Source of the DNA: Bacteroides sp. 224
GTDB lineage: Bacteria > Bacteroidota > Bacteroidia > Bacteroidales > Bacteroidaceae
Reading direction: 5' to 3'
DNA length: 64,000 bases
NCBI RefSeq assembly: GCF_010500995.1
Contig: NZ_QVMK01000004.1
Span: forward strand, 124,001 to 188,000
Positions 31,042 through 40,033 of this stretch are shown in pieces. How positions within the stretch are numbered: position 1 is the stretch's first letter; every line of letters begins with the position of its first letter. A model generated the notes under the pieces. It did not search any database and had not been told where the DNA came from. It worked only from the letters and a program-made list of their open reading frames with translations. Made by a program: the position numbers and the translations under genes.

Positions 31042-32391
31042 ATGGAAACTAAAAGCACTGATCTGAAAGACCAAATATTATCTTTAGTATCTGAATACTA
31101 TAAACAGAAGTTTGGTGAAACCAAAGCATTTGTCCCTGAGAAAATGTTCGTAAATTATGGAGGACGATATTTTGATGAAAAAGAACTAATAAATCTTGTT
31201 GACTCTTCGCTGGATTTCTGGTTAACAGCCGGTCCGTGGGCACATAAATTTGAAAAACGATTTGCACAATGGCTGGGGGTTTCTTTCTGCTCATTAACAA
31301 ATTCCGGGTCTTCAGCTAATCTTCTTGCCTTCATGGCACTAACAGCCCAAGAACTGGGTGATAGACGCATCAAACGTGGAGATGAGGTTATTACTGTGGC
31401 ATGCGGTTTCCCTACTACTGTAACCCCATGTATTCAATATGGAGCAGTTCCGGTTTTTGTTGATGTTACAATACCTGAATATAATATTGATGTAACTCAG
31501 CTTGAAGCAGCTCTTTCACCTAAGACCAAGGCTGTAATGATAGCCCATTCATTAGGAAATCCTTTTAACTTAGCTGCCGTAAAAGAATTCTGTGACAAAC
31601 ATAACCTTTGGTTAGTTGAAGATAATTGTGATGCATTAGGTTCTACCTATACTATAGGAGGAGAAAAGAAAAAAACAGGTACTGTGGGGCACATTGGCAC
31701 CAGTAGCTTCTACCCTCCTCACCACATGACTATGGGAGAAGGCGGTGCTGTATATACAAACGATCCACTACTACATAAACTCGTAAATTCTTTCCGCGAC
31801 TGGGGACGTGACTGCTGGTGTGTAGGAGGTATTGATAATACATGCAAACATCGTTTCGATAAACAATTTGGCGAGCTTCCGGTAGGATACGATCATAAAT
31901 ATGTTTATTCTCATTTCGGATATAATCTGAAAGTAACAGATATGCAAGCAGCCATTGGTTGTGCACAATTAGATAAACTGGATGATATAGTAGAAGCCCG
32001 CAAAAGAAACTTCTCTATATTGAGACAAGGTCTTGAAGGCATTGAAAGTCTGATACTTCCCGAACCTCAAACAGATTCAGAGCCCAGTTGGTTTGGCTTC
32101 TTGATTACAGTGAAAGAAAATGCAGGATTCAGCCGGAATGATTTAGCCAAACATCTGGAAGAAAAGAAAGTTCAAACCAGAAATCTTTTTGCCGGCAATT
32201 TGTTGAAACACCCTGCCTTCGATGAAATGAGAAAATCGGGAGAAGGCTATCGAGTGGTTGGAGATCTTAAAACAACTGATTACATAATGAATAATACATT
32301 ATGGATTGGAGTTTATCCGGGAATGACTGATGAAATGTTGCAATACATGATATCTGTTATAAAAACTTTTACTTTAAAGCACACTAAATAA
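31042..32391 (+). CDS. rfbH: CDP-4-keto-6-deoxyglucose 3-dehydratase (E1, RfbH)
   Basis: PMP-dependent iron-sulfur enzyme that removes the C3 hydroxyl of CDP-4-keto-6-deoxyglucose. It has the sugar-aminotransferase fold, but the usual lysine is a histidine (FYPPHHMTMGEGG), the E1 hallmark, and the [2Fe-2S] cysteines are in RDCWCVGGIDNTC. Length is 449 residues. It needs an E3 reductase (RfbI/AscD type), which is not in this window. It is the first gene of the glycan cluster, with TAnnTTTG -7-like boxes at 30968-30975 and 31006-31013. Confidence 0.95.
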   Translation: METKSTDLKDQILSLVSEYYKQKFGETKAFVPEKMFVNYGGRYFDEKELINLVDSSLDFWLTAGPWAHKFEKRFAQWLGVSFCSLTNSGSSANLLAFMALTAQELGDRRIKRGDEVITVACGFPTTVTPCIQYGAVPVFVDVTIPEYNIDVTQLEAALSPKTKAVMIAHSLGNPFNLAAVKEFCDKHNLWLVEDNCDALGSTYTIGGEKKKTGTVGHIGTSSFYPPHHMTMGEGGAVYTNDPLLHKLVNSFRDWGRDCWCVGGIDNTCKHRFDKQFGELPVGYDHKYVYSHFGYNLKVTDMQAAIGCAQLDKLDDIVEARKRNFSILRQGLEGIESLILPEPQTDSEPSWFGFLITVKENAGFSRNDLAKHLEEKKVQTRNLFAGNLLKHPAFDEMRKSGEGYRVVGDLKTTDYIMNNTLWIGVYPGMTDEMLQYMISVIKTFTLKHTK

Positions 32392-32399
32392 TTTTAATA

Positions 32400-33176
32400 A
32401 TGAAAGCCGTAATTCTTGCAGGTGGCTTCGGTACACGATTGAGCGAAGCTACTACATCGATTCCTAAACCTATGGTTGAAATTGGAGGTAAACCTATTCT
32501 TTGGCATATCATGAAAGCTTACAACTACTACGGCATTAATGAATTTATTATTTGCTGTGGATATAAGCAATATATAATCAAAGAATATTTCGCCAACTAT
32601 TTTCGACATAACTGTGACCTGACAGTAGACCTATCGAATAATACAGTACAAGTACATGACTCCCACTCCGAGAATTGGAAAGTTACTATGGTAGACACCG
32701 GTTTAAATACAATGACCGGAGGACGCATTAAGCGTATTCAACAATATGTAGGCAATGAACCATTTTTGTTGACCTATGGTGATGGAGTATCCGATTTGAA
32801 TATAGCCGATTCAATAAAAGCTCATCAAGAATCCGGATGTATTCTTTCTGTTACTGCTTATAAGCCGGGAGGTAAATTTGGAGCCTTACAAATAGATTTG
32901 GAAACTGATAAAGTCCTTTCTTTTCAAGAGAAACCCGATGGAGACCGCAACTGGATTAACGCAGGATTTTTCGTTTGCGAACCAGAAGTTTTTGATTTTA
33001 TCCCAGATGGAGACAATGTAACCTTTGAACGAAAACCCTTGGAAAACATTGCTCGTGCAGGTAAAATGCATGCTTATCGTCATAACGGATTCTGGAAACC
33101 AATGGATACTCTAAGAGATAACAACGAGTTAAATGAAATGTGGGATGCCGGAGAAGCGCCCTGGAAAGTATGGTAA
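32400..33176 (+). CDS. rfbF: Glucose-1-phosphate cytidylyltransferase
   Basis: Makes CDP-glucose from glucose 1-phosphate and CTP, the entry to CDP-dideoxyhexoses. It has the nucleotidyltransferase signature LAGGFGTRLSEATTSIPKPM, then TYGDGVSDL and NAGFFVCEPEVF. Length is 258 residues. It lies 8 bases after rfbH and 2 bases before rfbG. Confidence 0.96.
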   Translation: MKAVILAGGFGTRLSEATTSIPKPMVEIGGKPILWHIMKAYNYYGINEFIICCGYKQYIIKEYFANYFRHNCDLTVDLSNNTVQVHDSHSENWKVTMVDTGLNTMTGGRIKRIQQYVGNEPFLLTYGDGVSDLNIADSIKAHQESGCILSVTAYKPGGKFGALQIDLETDKVLSFQEKPDGDRNWINAGFFVCEPEVFDFIPDGDNVTFERKPLENIARAGKMHAYRHNGFWKPMDTLRDNNELNEMWDAGEAPWKVW

Positions 33177-33178
33177 AC

Positions 33179-34252
33179 ATGTCTATAGATTTATATAATA
33201 ATTTCTATCGAGGCAAACGCGTTCTAATTACAGGACATACAGGATTTAAAGGATCTTGGATGGCTATTTGGCTACACCAGCTTGGAGCCGAAGTAATTGG
33301 GTTTGCGCTTGACCCTGCTACTGATAAAGATAATTATGTTCTTTCCGGCATTGGGAGCAAGATTACAGATATACGAGGAGATATTCGCGATGGTAATCTC
33401 TTAAAAGACGTTTTTCAACAATACCAACCGGAAATTGTATTTCATCTGGCAGCTCAACCCTTAGTTAGGTTAAGCTACGAGATACCCGTTGAAACATACG
33501 AAACCAATGTAATGGGTAGCATTCATGTAATGGAAGCCATCAGAGTAACCCCCAGTGTAAAAATTGCTGTTATGATAACCACAGATAAATGCTATGAAAA
33601 TAAAGAGCAGATCTGGGGGTATCGTGAGGATGAACCAATGGGAGGATATGACCCCTACTCCAGTAGTAAAGGAGCAGCAGAAATTGCTATTGCTTCATGG
33701 CGTCGCTCTTTCTTTCATCCCAACAGTTATTCCAAACACGGAAAATCAATAGCCAGTGCTCGTGCCGGTAACGTGATTGGTGGTGGCGACTGGGCACTGG
33801 ATCGAATAATCCCCGATTGCATAAGAGCATTGGAAGCGAACAAAACAATTGATATTCGCAGTCCCAAAGCTATCCGTCCGTGGCAGCATGTATTAGAACC
33901 TTTAAGTGGATACATGCTATTAGCTCAAAAAATGTGGAATGATCCCATCAGCTATTGCGAAGGTTGGAACTTTGGTCCTCATGCCGAATCCATAGCTAAT
34001 GTATGGGAAGTAGCTACACAAGTTATAAAAAGCTACGGAAAAGGCGAATTAAAAGACCTCTCCGACCCTACAGCCGTTCATGAAGCTAAATTGTTGATGC
34101 TTGATATTTCGAAAGCGGTGTTCAAGTTAGGATGGAAGCCTCGATTAAATCTTTCGGAAACGGTTGGGTTGACAACTGAGTGGTATAAGAGGTATAAGAA
34201 AGAAAGTGTGTATGATTTGTGTGTGGAACAGATAAAATCTTTTACTTTATAA
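33179..34252 (+). CDS. rfbG: CDP-glucose 4,6-dehydratase
   Basis: Extended short-chain dehydrogenase that makes CDP-4-keto-6-deoxyglucose. The NAD-binding GHTGFKGSW, MITTDKCYEN and catalytic YDPYSSSKGAAE (YxxxK) are present. I chose the ATG at 33179 (MSIDLYNNFY). A second ATG at 33170 overlaps the rfbF stop. Length is 357 residues. It is the last gene of normal base composition. The next gene starts on its final base, and AT content rises sharply there. Confidence 0.95.
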   Translation: MSIDLYNNFYRGKRVLITGHTGFKGSWMAIWLHQLGAEVIGFALDPATDKDNYVLSGIGSKITDIRGDIRDGNLLKDVFQQYQPEIVFHLAAQPLVRLSYEIPVETYETNVMGSIHVMEAIRVTPSVKIAVMITTDKCYENKEQIWGYREDEPMGGYDPYSSSKGAAEIAIASWRRSFFHPNSYSKHGKSIASARAGNVIGGGDWALDRIIPDCIRALEANKTIDIRSPKAIRPWQHVLEPLSGYMLLAQKMWNDPISYCEGWNFGPHAESIANVWEVATQVIKSYGKGELKDLSDPTAVHEAKLLMLDISKAVFKLGWKPRLNLSETVGLTTEWYKRYKKESVYDLCVEQIKSFTL

Positions 34253-35136
34253 TGAAGAATATTTTATTAACTGGAGGAAATGGATTTATTGGTAAAAATA
34301 TTCTTGAGAGTTTTTTAGCTGATAAATATTCTATAAAAGCCCCCTCAAGTAAGGAATTAGATTTAGTTGATGAAGAAAGTGTAGAAAAGTATTTCTCAAC
34401 ATATTCTCCAGACATTGTAATTCATGCAGCAGTAAAGCCAAGTCATCGTAATGCAATAGACTTTAATAATATACTCTATTCAAATACAAGAATGTTTTTC
34501 AACTTGGAAAGATATTCACAGTATTTTGAAAAGATGTTAGTTATAGGATCTGGTGCTATTTATGATATGCGATATTATCATTCTAAAATGAAAGAAGAAG
34601 ATTATATTAGGCATATCCCTGTTGATGAACACGGCTATTGCAAATATATCTGCGAAAAGGTTATAGAAAAGTCTTCAAATATTTATGACTTACGAGTTTT
34701 TGGAATTTATGGAAAATATGAAGATTATGCCATTCGATTTATTTCAAATGCTATTTGCAAAACAATATTTAATTTACCAATTACCATTAAACAAAACAGA
34801 AAATTTGATTATCTTTTTATAGATGATTTAATGCCTATATTAGATTGGTTTATTACACAAAATCCTCTGTACAAATCCTATAATATTACTCCAGACAATT
34901 CTGTTTCCTTACAAGAATTAGCTTTTTTAGTTAATCAGAATGCCAATAGAGAATTACCAATTAAAATAGTACAAGATGGTTTAGGATTAGAGTATAGTGG
35001 TGATAATTCAAGACTAAAGAATGAGTACCAGAGTATACACTTCACATCTCCATCCGAAGGAATTAAAAAATTATTCAAATGGTACAATAGTCGTAAAAAC
35101 ATAATCAATAAAGAGTTACTACTGATAGACAAATAA
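34252..35136 (+). CDS. SDR-family NAD(P)-dependent sugar reductase/epimerase
   Basis: Extended SDR of 294 residues: N-terminal LTGGNGFIGKNILESF, then VIHAAVKPS, a Ser-containing IGSGAIYD and the YICEK active site (YxxxK). By position after RfbF-G-H it may reduce the 4-keto group of the CDP-3,6-dideoxyhexose (RfbJ/RfbS role), or the acetyl branch in a yersiniose-type route (YerF role). The ATG at 34252 uses the last base of the rfbG stop. A longer frame into rfbG is less likely. AT-rich codon use begins here. Confidence 0.8.
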   Translation: MKNILLTGGNGFIGKNILESFLADKYSIKAPSSKELDLVDEESVEKYFSTYSPDIVIHAAVKPSHRNAIDFNNILYSNTRMFFNLERYSQYFEKMLVIGSGAIYDMRYYHSKMKEEDYIRHIPVDEHGYCKYICEKVIEKSSNIYDLRVFGIYGKYEDYAIRFISNAICKTIFNLPITIKQNRKFDYLFIDDLMPILDWFITQNPLYKSYNITPDNSVSLQELAFLVNQNANRELPIKIVQDGLGLEYSGDNSRLKNEYQSIHFTSPSEGIKKLFKWYNSRKNIINKELLLIDK

Positions 35137-35141
35137 AAAAA

Positions 35142-36908
35142 ATGATTCAACGTTATTTATATAATTATAAAGTAGGAATTGCAATTTCAATTGCTTTCTT
35201 TTATCAATTAATCTGTATTATTCAAGGATTTGATCTATCAGATGAAGGCTGGTTAATGTACTTCTATCAACAAATATTTAGAAATCCAGAAAGTGTAGAA
35301 GCACAGATGCCCTACTGGTTTACTGGAATTATTGGAGGTCTATGGTATAAACTATGGCCAGAAGGTGGTTTTTTCTCTATGCGCCTATTAGGTATAATGA
35401 TTAATACTTTTATGCTTTATGTTATCTATCGGTTTCTAAAACGATTTATAAATACTCCTTTATTATTAATTGCTTTGTTAGCTCAGGTTTTAATAGTTTC
35501 CGGAGACCCTAAGCCTTTTGGCTATAACCCATTATCAGCTTTTTTAGTAATATTTGTCATTATCATATTCTATTATGGGGTTGAAAAGAAAAATGTTTTT
35601 TATTTCATAACAGGCGGTTTTATTTTAGGCTTAACCTTTTTTGTTCGATTACCTAATGTAGTATATTCTATTTTCTTATTATTAATACCATTTTATCAAT
35701 CAATAAAAGAGAAAAAGTTGATTCTCATAAATAAGCAAATTATATCAGCAATTCTAGGGGTTATTATAGCGATATTTTTTTGTTTAGCTTTAATGAAAGT
35801 TCTGGGGCATTTTGAGATTTATGTAAATTCAATATCTGATATAATAAACACTTCTTCAGATGAAACTAATTCGCATAAATTAGGGACAATGCTATCAATT
35901 TACATTAAAAACTATGTTAGTATATTGTACATAGCATCTTTTTTTCTTGGACTAGGATTGATTTATATTGTTCTTAGATATTATATCTCAATAAAAATAT
36001 TTAGCTATTTTCTTCAAAGTTTGATTACTGTTTTTATAGGATATTTATCTATAAAATATAATCAAGCGCTAAGAGACTATGATATGTTTTTTATTAATTT
36101 CATATCCTTATTGGGGATTATTCTTTTATTTTTTAATTGGCGTAAAGAGCAAGTTAGCATTAAATATATTGGAATAGCATCTTTACTTATGGTATTATTC
36201 ACATCTGTAGGAAGTGATCATGGTATACTTACTATGTGGACATCAACATGGTTATCATTGCCTTTCGCTATAGCATATATATATAAATCTATTCAGGATT
36301 TTAAAATTAAATTCAAAAAGATTCAGCTTATTATTCTCAAAAAAAGTATTATAGAGTATTCAATTATTATTATTGTAGTCTTTTTTATTACTGGTATTTA
36401 TAAAGTAGATTGTTGCGCATACTATGATCCTGGTTGTAGAAAAGAAAAAATATTCTCTATCAACAATAAATTTTGCCATAATATCTACACTAATGAATAT
36501 AGAACCAAACTAACTAATGAATTATTAGTTGGTTTATCATTGTATGTTAAGCCAAATGATTATTTATTGGCATATGATTTTATTCCGGGAATAAATTATC
36601 TTACAGAAACACGTTCTTATACATCAAATTCATGGATACATTTTTATTCAGATAATAGATTACACTTAGCATTAGAAAAAGCTGTAATAGAGAAAAAGAC
36701 TCTTCCTGTAATTGTTAGGCATCATTTTCTACCCTGTAACAAATGGAGCGAATATGATCCAGACTATTATAATGAAAATCGTCCGGAAAGTCCTCATTTC
36801 AAAAATAAACGTACTCAAGCTATAAATAGATTCATATCAAGTTATGATTATAAAACAGCTTGGAGTAATCAACATTTTGAGATCCTAATTCCACAAAACA
36901 TATATTGA
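35142..36908 (+). CDS. GT-C-like polytopic membrane glycosyltransferase, paralogue 1
   Basis: A 588-residue membrane protein with about ten or more hydrophobic helices in the first 410 residues and a soluble C-terminal part after residue 420. Right after the first helix comes GFDLSDEGWLMYF. An acidic Asp-Glu in the first outer loop is the mark of GT-C enzymes, which use polyprenyl-phosphate sugars. Other conserved blocks are GDPKPFGYNPLSAF and FVRLPN. It is a tandem paralogue of the next gene. Its neighbours GtrA, GT2 and UbiA support a lipid-linked donor. The acceptor and sugar are unknown, and the GT-C call rests on topology and the acidic motif. Confidence 0.7.
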   Translation: MIQRYLYNYKVGIAISIAFFYQLICIIQGFDLSDEGWLMYFYQQIFRNPESVEAQMPYWFTGIIGGLWYKLWPEGGFFSMRLLGIMINTFMLYVIYRFLKRFINTPLLLIALLAQVLIVSGDPKPFGYNPLSAFLVIFVIIIFYYGVEKKNVFYFITGGFILGLTFFVRLPNVVYSIFLLLIPFYQSIKEKKLILINKQIISAILGVIIAIFFCLALMKVLGHFEIYVNSISDIINTSSDETNSHKLGTMLSIYIKNYVSILYIASFFLGLGLIYIVLRYYISIKIFSYFLQSLITVFIGYLSIKYNQALRDYDMFFINFISLLGIILLFFNWRKEQVSIKYIGIASLLMVLFTSVGSDHGILTMWTSTWLSLPFAIAYIYKSIQDFKIKFKKIQLIILKKSIIEYSIIIIVVFFITGIYKVDCCAYYDPGCRKEKIFSINNKFCHNIYTNEYRTKLTNELLVGLSLYVKPNDYLLAYDFIPGINYLTETRSYTSNSWIHFYSDNRLHLALEKAVIEKKTLPVIVRHHFLPCNKWSEYDPDYYNENRPESPHFKNKRTQAINRFISSYDYKTAWSNQHFEILIPQNIY

Positions 36909-36937
36909 TAATAGATATAATATAAATAAAACTTCTT

Positions 36938-38698
36938 ATGGTTCAATTCATTAGTAAACACAAATTGGCAATTACTTTATTAATAGCTTTCCTATATCAA
37001 TTATTGTGTATCATCCAAGGATTCGATTTATCCGATGAAGGATGGTTAATGTATTTCTGCCAACAAATATTTAAAAATCCGGAATGCGTAGAAGCACAAA
37101 TGCCTTATTGGTTTACAGGAATAATAGGGGGAGCATGGTATGAGCTATGGCCAGGAGGCGGTTTTTTCTTTATGCGCTTTTTAGGAATAAGTATAAATAC
37201 TTTAATGGCATATTTGATTTATACATTTCTAAAACGATTTATAGATAATCCATTATTGTTACTAGGTTTATTAGTTCAGGTAGTAGTTGTAGCAGGTGAT
37301 CCTAAACCATTTGGATATAATCCACTATCAGCTTTCCTAGTAATCTTCGTTATTATTTTATTTTTTAGTGGAATGGAGCAAAAGAAACTGTCACATTTAT
37401 TTTTAGGTGGCATCATATTAGGATTAAACTTTTTTGTTAGACTACCTAATATCTCTTATTTAGTATTCATTCTGCTTATTCCAATTTACCATTACATAAA
37501 ATATAATAAAATTGTTATTATAAATAAAGAAATGCTCATTTCAATATTAGGAGTATTAACAGCTGTTTTAATTTGTATAGTTTCAATGAAGTCACTTGGT
37601 CACTGGAATTTGTATCTAAATTCTTTAACTGATACTATTGCGAGTGCTTCTGATGAGACAAACTCTCACCAGCTAGGTGCAATGTTGCTAGTATATTTGA
37701 AAAACTACAAAGGAATTTTTCTTGTTGGCCTCTTTTTTATTGGAATAGGTGTTTTTTATTCTTATTCTACAAACAAAATAAAAAGCATATATTATAAACG
37801 AATTATTCAAATTATACTCCTATTTTTTATAAGCTATTTATCCATAATGTTAAATAAGGCTTTGAGGCATAATGATATGTATTTCGTTAATTTTATTTCT
37901 TTATTAGGAATTATCCTACTTTTTATTAACCGAAAAAAAGAGTCGTACAGATTAAAATTTATTGGACTTGCATCTTTGTTTATGGTTTTGTTTATATCTA
38001 TTGGTAGCGATAAAGGCATAAAAACAATGTGGACTTCTACATGGCTTTCACTCCCATTTGCTACAGCATATATTTATAAATGTATCAGAGGATTTAAATT
38101 TAAAATAAGAAACACTGAAGTTCTCGTTTCTCGGAAAAGTATCATTGAATATTCATTAATTGTTAGCATAGTCTATTTTGTTACAGGTATTTACAAAGTT
38201 GATTATCAGGCATATTATGATCCTGGCAGTAGATGTGAGAAACTATATGCTATAGATAATAAGTTCACAAGATTGGTTTATACAAATGAATATAGAGCGA
38301 AAATAACTAATGAGTTATTAGAAAAGCTACCTGAATATATAAAACCAAATGATTATCTGCTTGCCTATGATTTTATTCCCGGAATCAATTATATGACAGA
38401 CACTCGTTCATATACTCCCAATTCATGGATTTGGTGTTATTCAGGGCATAAATTTGAATATGAACTTAAAAAGGCTGTTATCCAGAAAAAAGAATTACCT
38501 GTAATTGTTAGACAACATTTTATTGCAACGAATAGATGGGGGGATTATGATAAGAATTTCTATAATGAAAACCGAATAGAAACCGGATATTTCAAGAAAA
38601 AGAGAACACAAGTTATCAATTCTTTCATTTTAGAAAATAAATATATATCAGTATGGAATAATAAAAATTATGAAATACTTATTCCTTCTAAAAAATAA
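36938..38698 (+). CDS. GT-C-like polytopic membrane glycosyltransferase, paralogue 2
   Basis: A 586-residue protein alignable end to end with the one before it. The first 150 residues are well over half identical by eye, including the GFDLSDEGWLMYF loop, EAQMPYWFTGIIGG, GDPKPFGYNPLSAF and, near the C-terminus, LLAYDFIPGINY. Differences gather in the middle helices and the soluble tail. This looks like a tandem duplication followed by divergence, perhaps giving two acceptor or donor specificities. It lies 29 bases after paralogue 1 and 3 bases before gtrA. Confidence 0.7.
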   Translation: MVQFISKHKLAITLLIAFLYQLLCIIQGFDLSDEGWLMYFCQQIFKNPECVEAQMPYWFTGIIGGAWYELWPGGGFFFMRFLGISINTLMAYLIYTFLKRFIDNPLLLLGLLVQVVVVAGDPKPFGYNPLSAFLVIFVIILFFSGMEQKKLSHLFLGGIILGLNFFVRLPNISYLVFILLIPIYHYIKYNKIVIINKEMLISILGVLTAVLICIVSMKSLGHWNLYLNSLTDTIASASDETNSHQLGAMLLVYLKNYKGIFLVGLFFIGIGVFYSYSTNKIKSIYYKRIIQIILLFFISYLSIMLNKALRHNDMYFVNFISLLGIILLFINRKKESYRLKFIGLASLFMVLFISIGSDKGIKTMWTSTWLSLPFATAYIYKCIRGFKFKIRNTEVLVSRKSIIEYSLIVSIVYFVTGIYKVDYQAYYDPGSRCEKLYAIDNKFTRLVYTNEYRAKITNELLEKLPEYIKPNDYLLAYDFIPGINYMTDTRSYTPNSWIWCYSGHKFEYELKKAVIQKKELPVIVRQHFIATNRWGDYDKNFYNENRIETGYFKKKRTQVINSFILENKYISVWNNKNYEILIPSKK

Positions 38699-38701
38699 AT
38701 C

Positions 38702-39088
38702 ATGAATATTTTTTTAAAAAAGGTCAATACTGAGATTATTCGTTTTATTTGTGTTGGAATTATCAATACATTATTTGGTGTTGGCCTATATTGTTTATTC
38801 ATATATCTAGGTTTATCTTATAAATTCTCTGTGCTTTTAAGTACAATATTAGGAGTTTTATTTAATTTTAAAACAATTGGTACTTTTGTTTTTAAGAATA
38901 AAGAAAACAAATTAATTTTCAAATTTATAATTTCATATACTATTACTTATTTTATAAATATTGGATTAATTAGAATTCTTCTTATGTTTGAAGGAACCAA
39001 CGAATATACTGCAGGTATCTTTTCAACACCTATCGTTGCGATTATATCATACATTATCCAAAAGAATTTTGTATTCAAAAAAGCCTAA
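38702..39088 (+). CDS. gtrA: GtrA-family small membrane protein
   Basis: A 128-residue protein with four predicted helices and GtrA-family features (IIRFICVGIINTLFGVGLY, LGVLFNFKTIGTFVFK, a positively charged end). The family is thought to help flip or present polyprenyl-phosphate sugars made by a GtrB-like GT2. It is followed 6 bases later by just such a GT2 and preceded by the two GT-C-like genes, matching the GtrA-GtrB-Gtr logic of O-antigen modification. Confidence 0.88.
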   Translation: MNIFLKKVNTEIIRFICVGIINTLFGVGLYCLFIYLGLSYKFSVLLSTILGVLFNFKTIGTFVFKNKENKLIFKFIISYTITYFINIGLIRILLMFEGTNEYTAGIFSTPIVAIISYIIQKNFVFKKA

Positions 39089-39094
39089 TTTAAC

Positions 39095-40024
39095 ATGAAA
39101 AAGAAAATAAGCATTGTTACTCCTTGTTATAATGAAGAAGAGAACGTTGAAGAACTTTCTAAAGCCGTAAAATCAATATTCGAAAATCTCAATTATGATT
39201 ACGAACATATATTTATTGATAATGCATCGACAGATAATACAATAAAAAAATTGCGACAATTAGCCCAAAATGACATTAATGTTAAGGTTATATTGAACAC
39301 AAAGAATTTTGGGCATATTCGTTCTCCTTACTATGGTTTATTACAAGCATATGGTGATGCTGTGATATTAGTGGCAGCTGATTTTCAGGATCCTCCCAAT
39401 CTAATCCCCAAACTTATCGAAGAATGGGAAAAAGGTCATCCATTAGTTTTAGCTATCAAAAGTAAGAGTGAAGAAAGCCCTTTAGTTTTTGCTCTTAGAA
39501 AATTATATTATAAAGTAATAGCAAAAACATCTTCATCTGAGCACATCAGTAACTTTACAGGATTTGGTTTGTATAATCAATCTTTTATTGAGACTTTAAG
39601 AAAAGTAGATGATCCTTACCCTTATTTTCGTGGAATGGTGGCTGAATTAGGTAATAACTATTCTAAAATAGAATTTACTCAACCCATACGTACTAAAGGA
39701 AAAACTAAAAATAATATAAATACACTTTATGATATGGCTATGCTCGGTTTTGTGAATCAATCAAAATTACCTCTTCGAATGGCCTGTTTCATTGGTTTTA
39801 TATTAGCAATATTGAGTTTATTAACAGGTGTTGGATATATGGTATATAAACTAATGTATTGGGATAGTTTTAGTATAGGAATAGCTCCTTTAATAATAAG
39901 TTTATTTTTCTTTTCTTCAGTACAGCTAATATTTATTGGAATTATAGGAGAATATATTGGAGCAATTTATACTCAAGTACATAAACGTCCTTTAGTTATA
40001 GAAAAAGAAAGAATAAATTTTTAA
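39095..40024 (+). CDS. gtrB: GtrB-like polyprenyl-phosphate glycosyltransferase (GT2)
   Basis: A 309-residue GT2 enzyme. The N-terminal Rossmann-like part has SIVTPCYNEEENVEEL. Two C-terminal helices and the conserved GEYIGAIYTQVHKRP tail match GtrB/DPM1-type enzymes that transfer a hexose to polyprenyl phosphate. Odd: the usual DADLQDPP is AADFQDPP, so the first Asp of the DxD motif is Ala while the second Asp and QDPP remain. Either catalysis tolerates this or the enzyme is altered. The donor is likely UDP-glucose or similar, by family. Confidence 0.85.
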   Translation: MKKKISIVTPCYNEEENVEELSKAVKSIFENLNYDYEHIFIDNASTDNTIKKLRQLAQNDINVKVILNTKNFGHIRSPYYGLLQAYGDAVILVAADFQDPPNLIPKLIEEWEKGHPLVLAIKSKSEESPLVFALRKLYYKVIAKTSSSEHISNFTGFGLYNQSFIETLRKVDDPYPYFRGMVAELGNNYSKIEFTQPIRTKGKTKNNINTLYDMAMLGFVNQSKLPLRMACFIGFILAILSLLTGVGYMVYKLMYWDSFSIGIAPLIISLFFFSSVQLIFIGIIGEYIGAIYTQVHKRPLVIEKERINF

Positions 40025-40033
40025 TAGAACATT

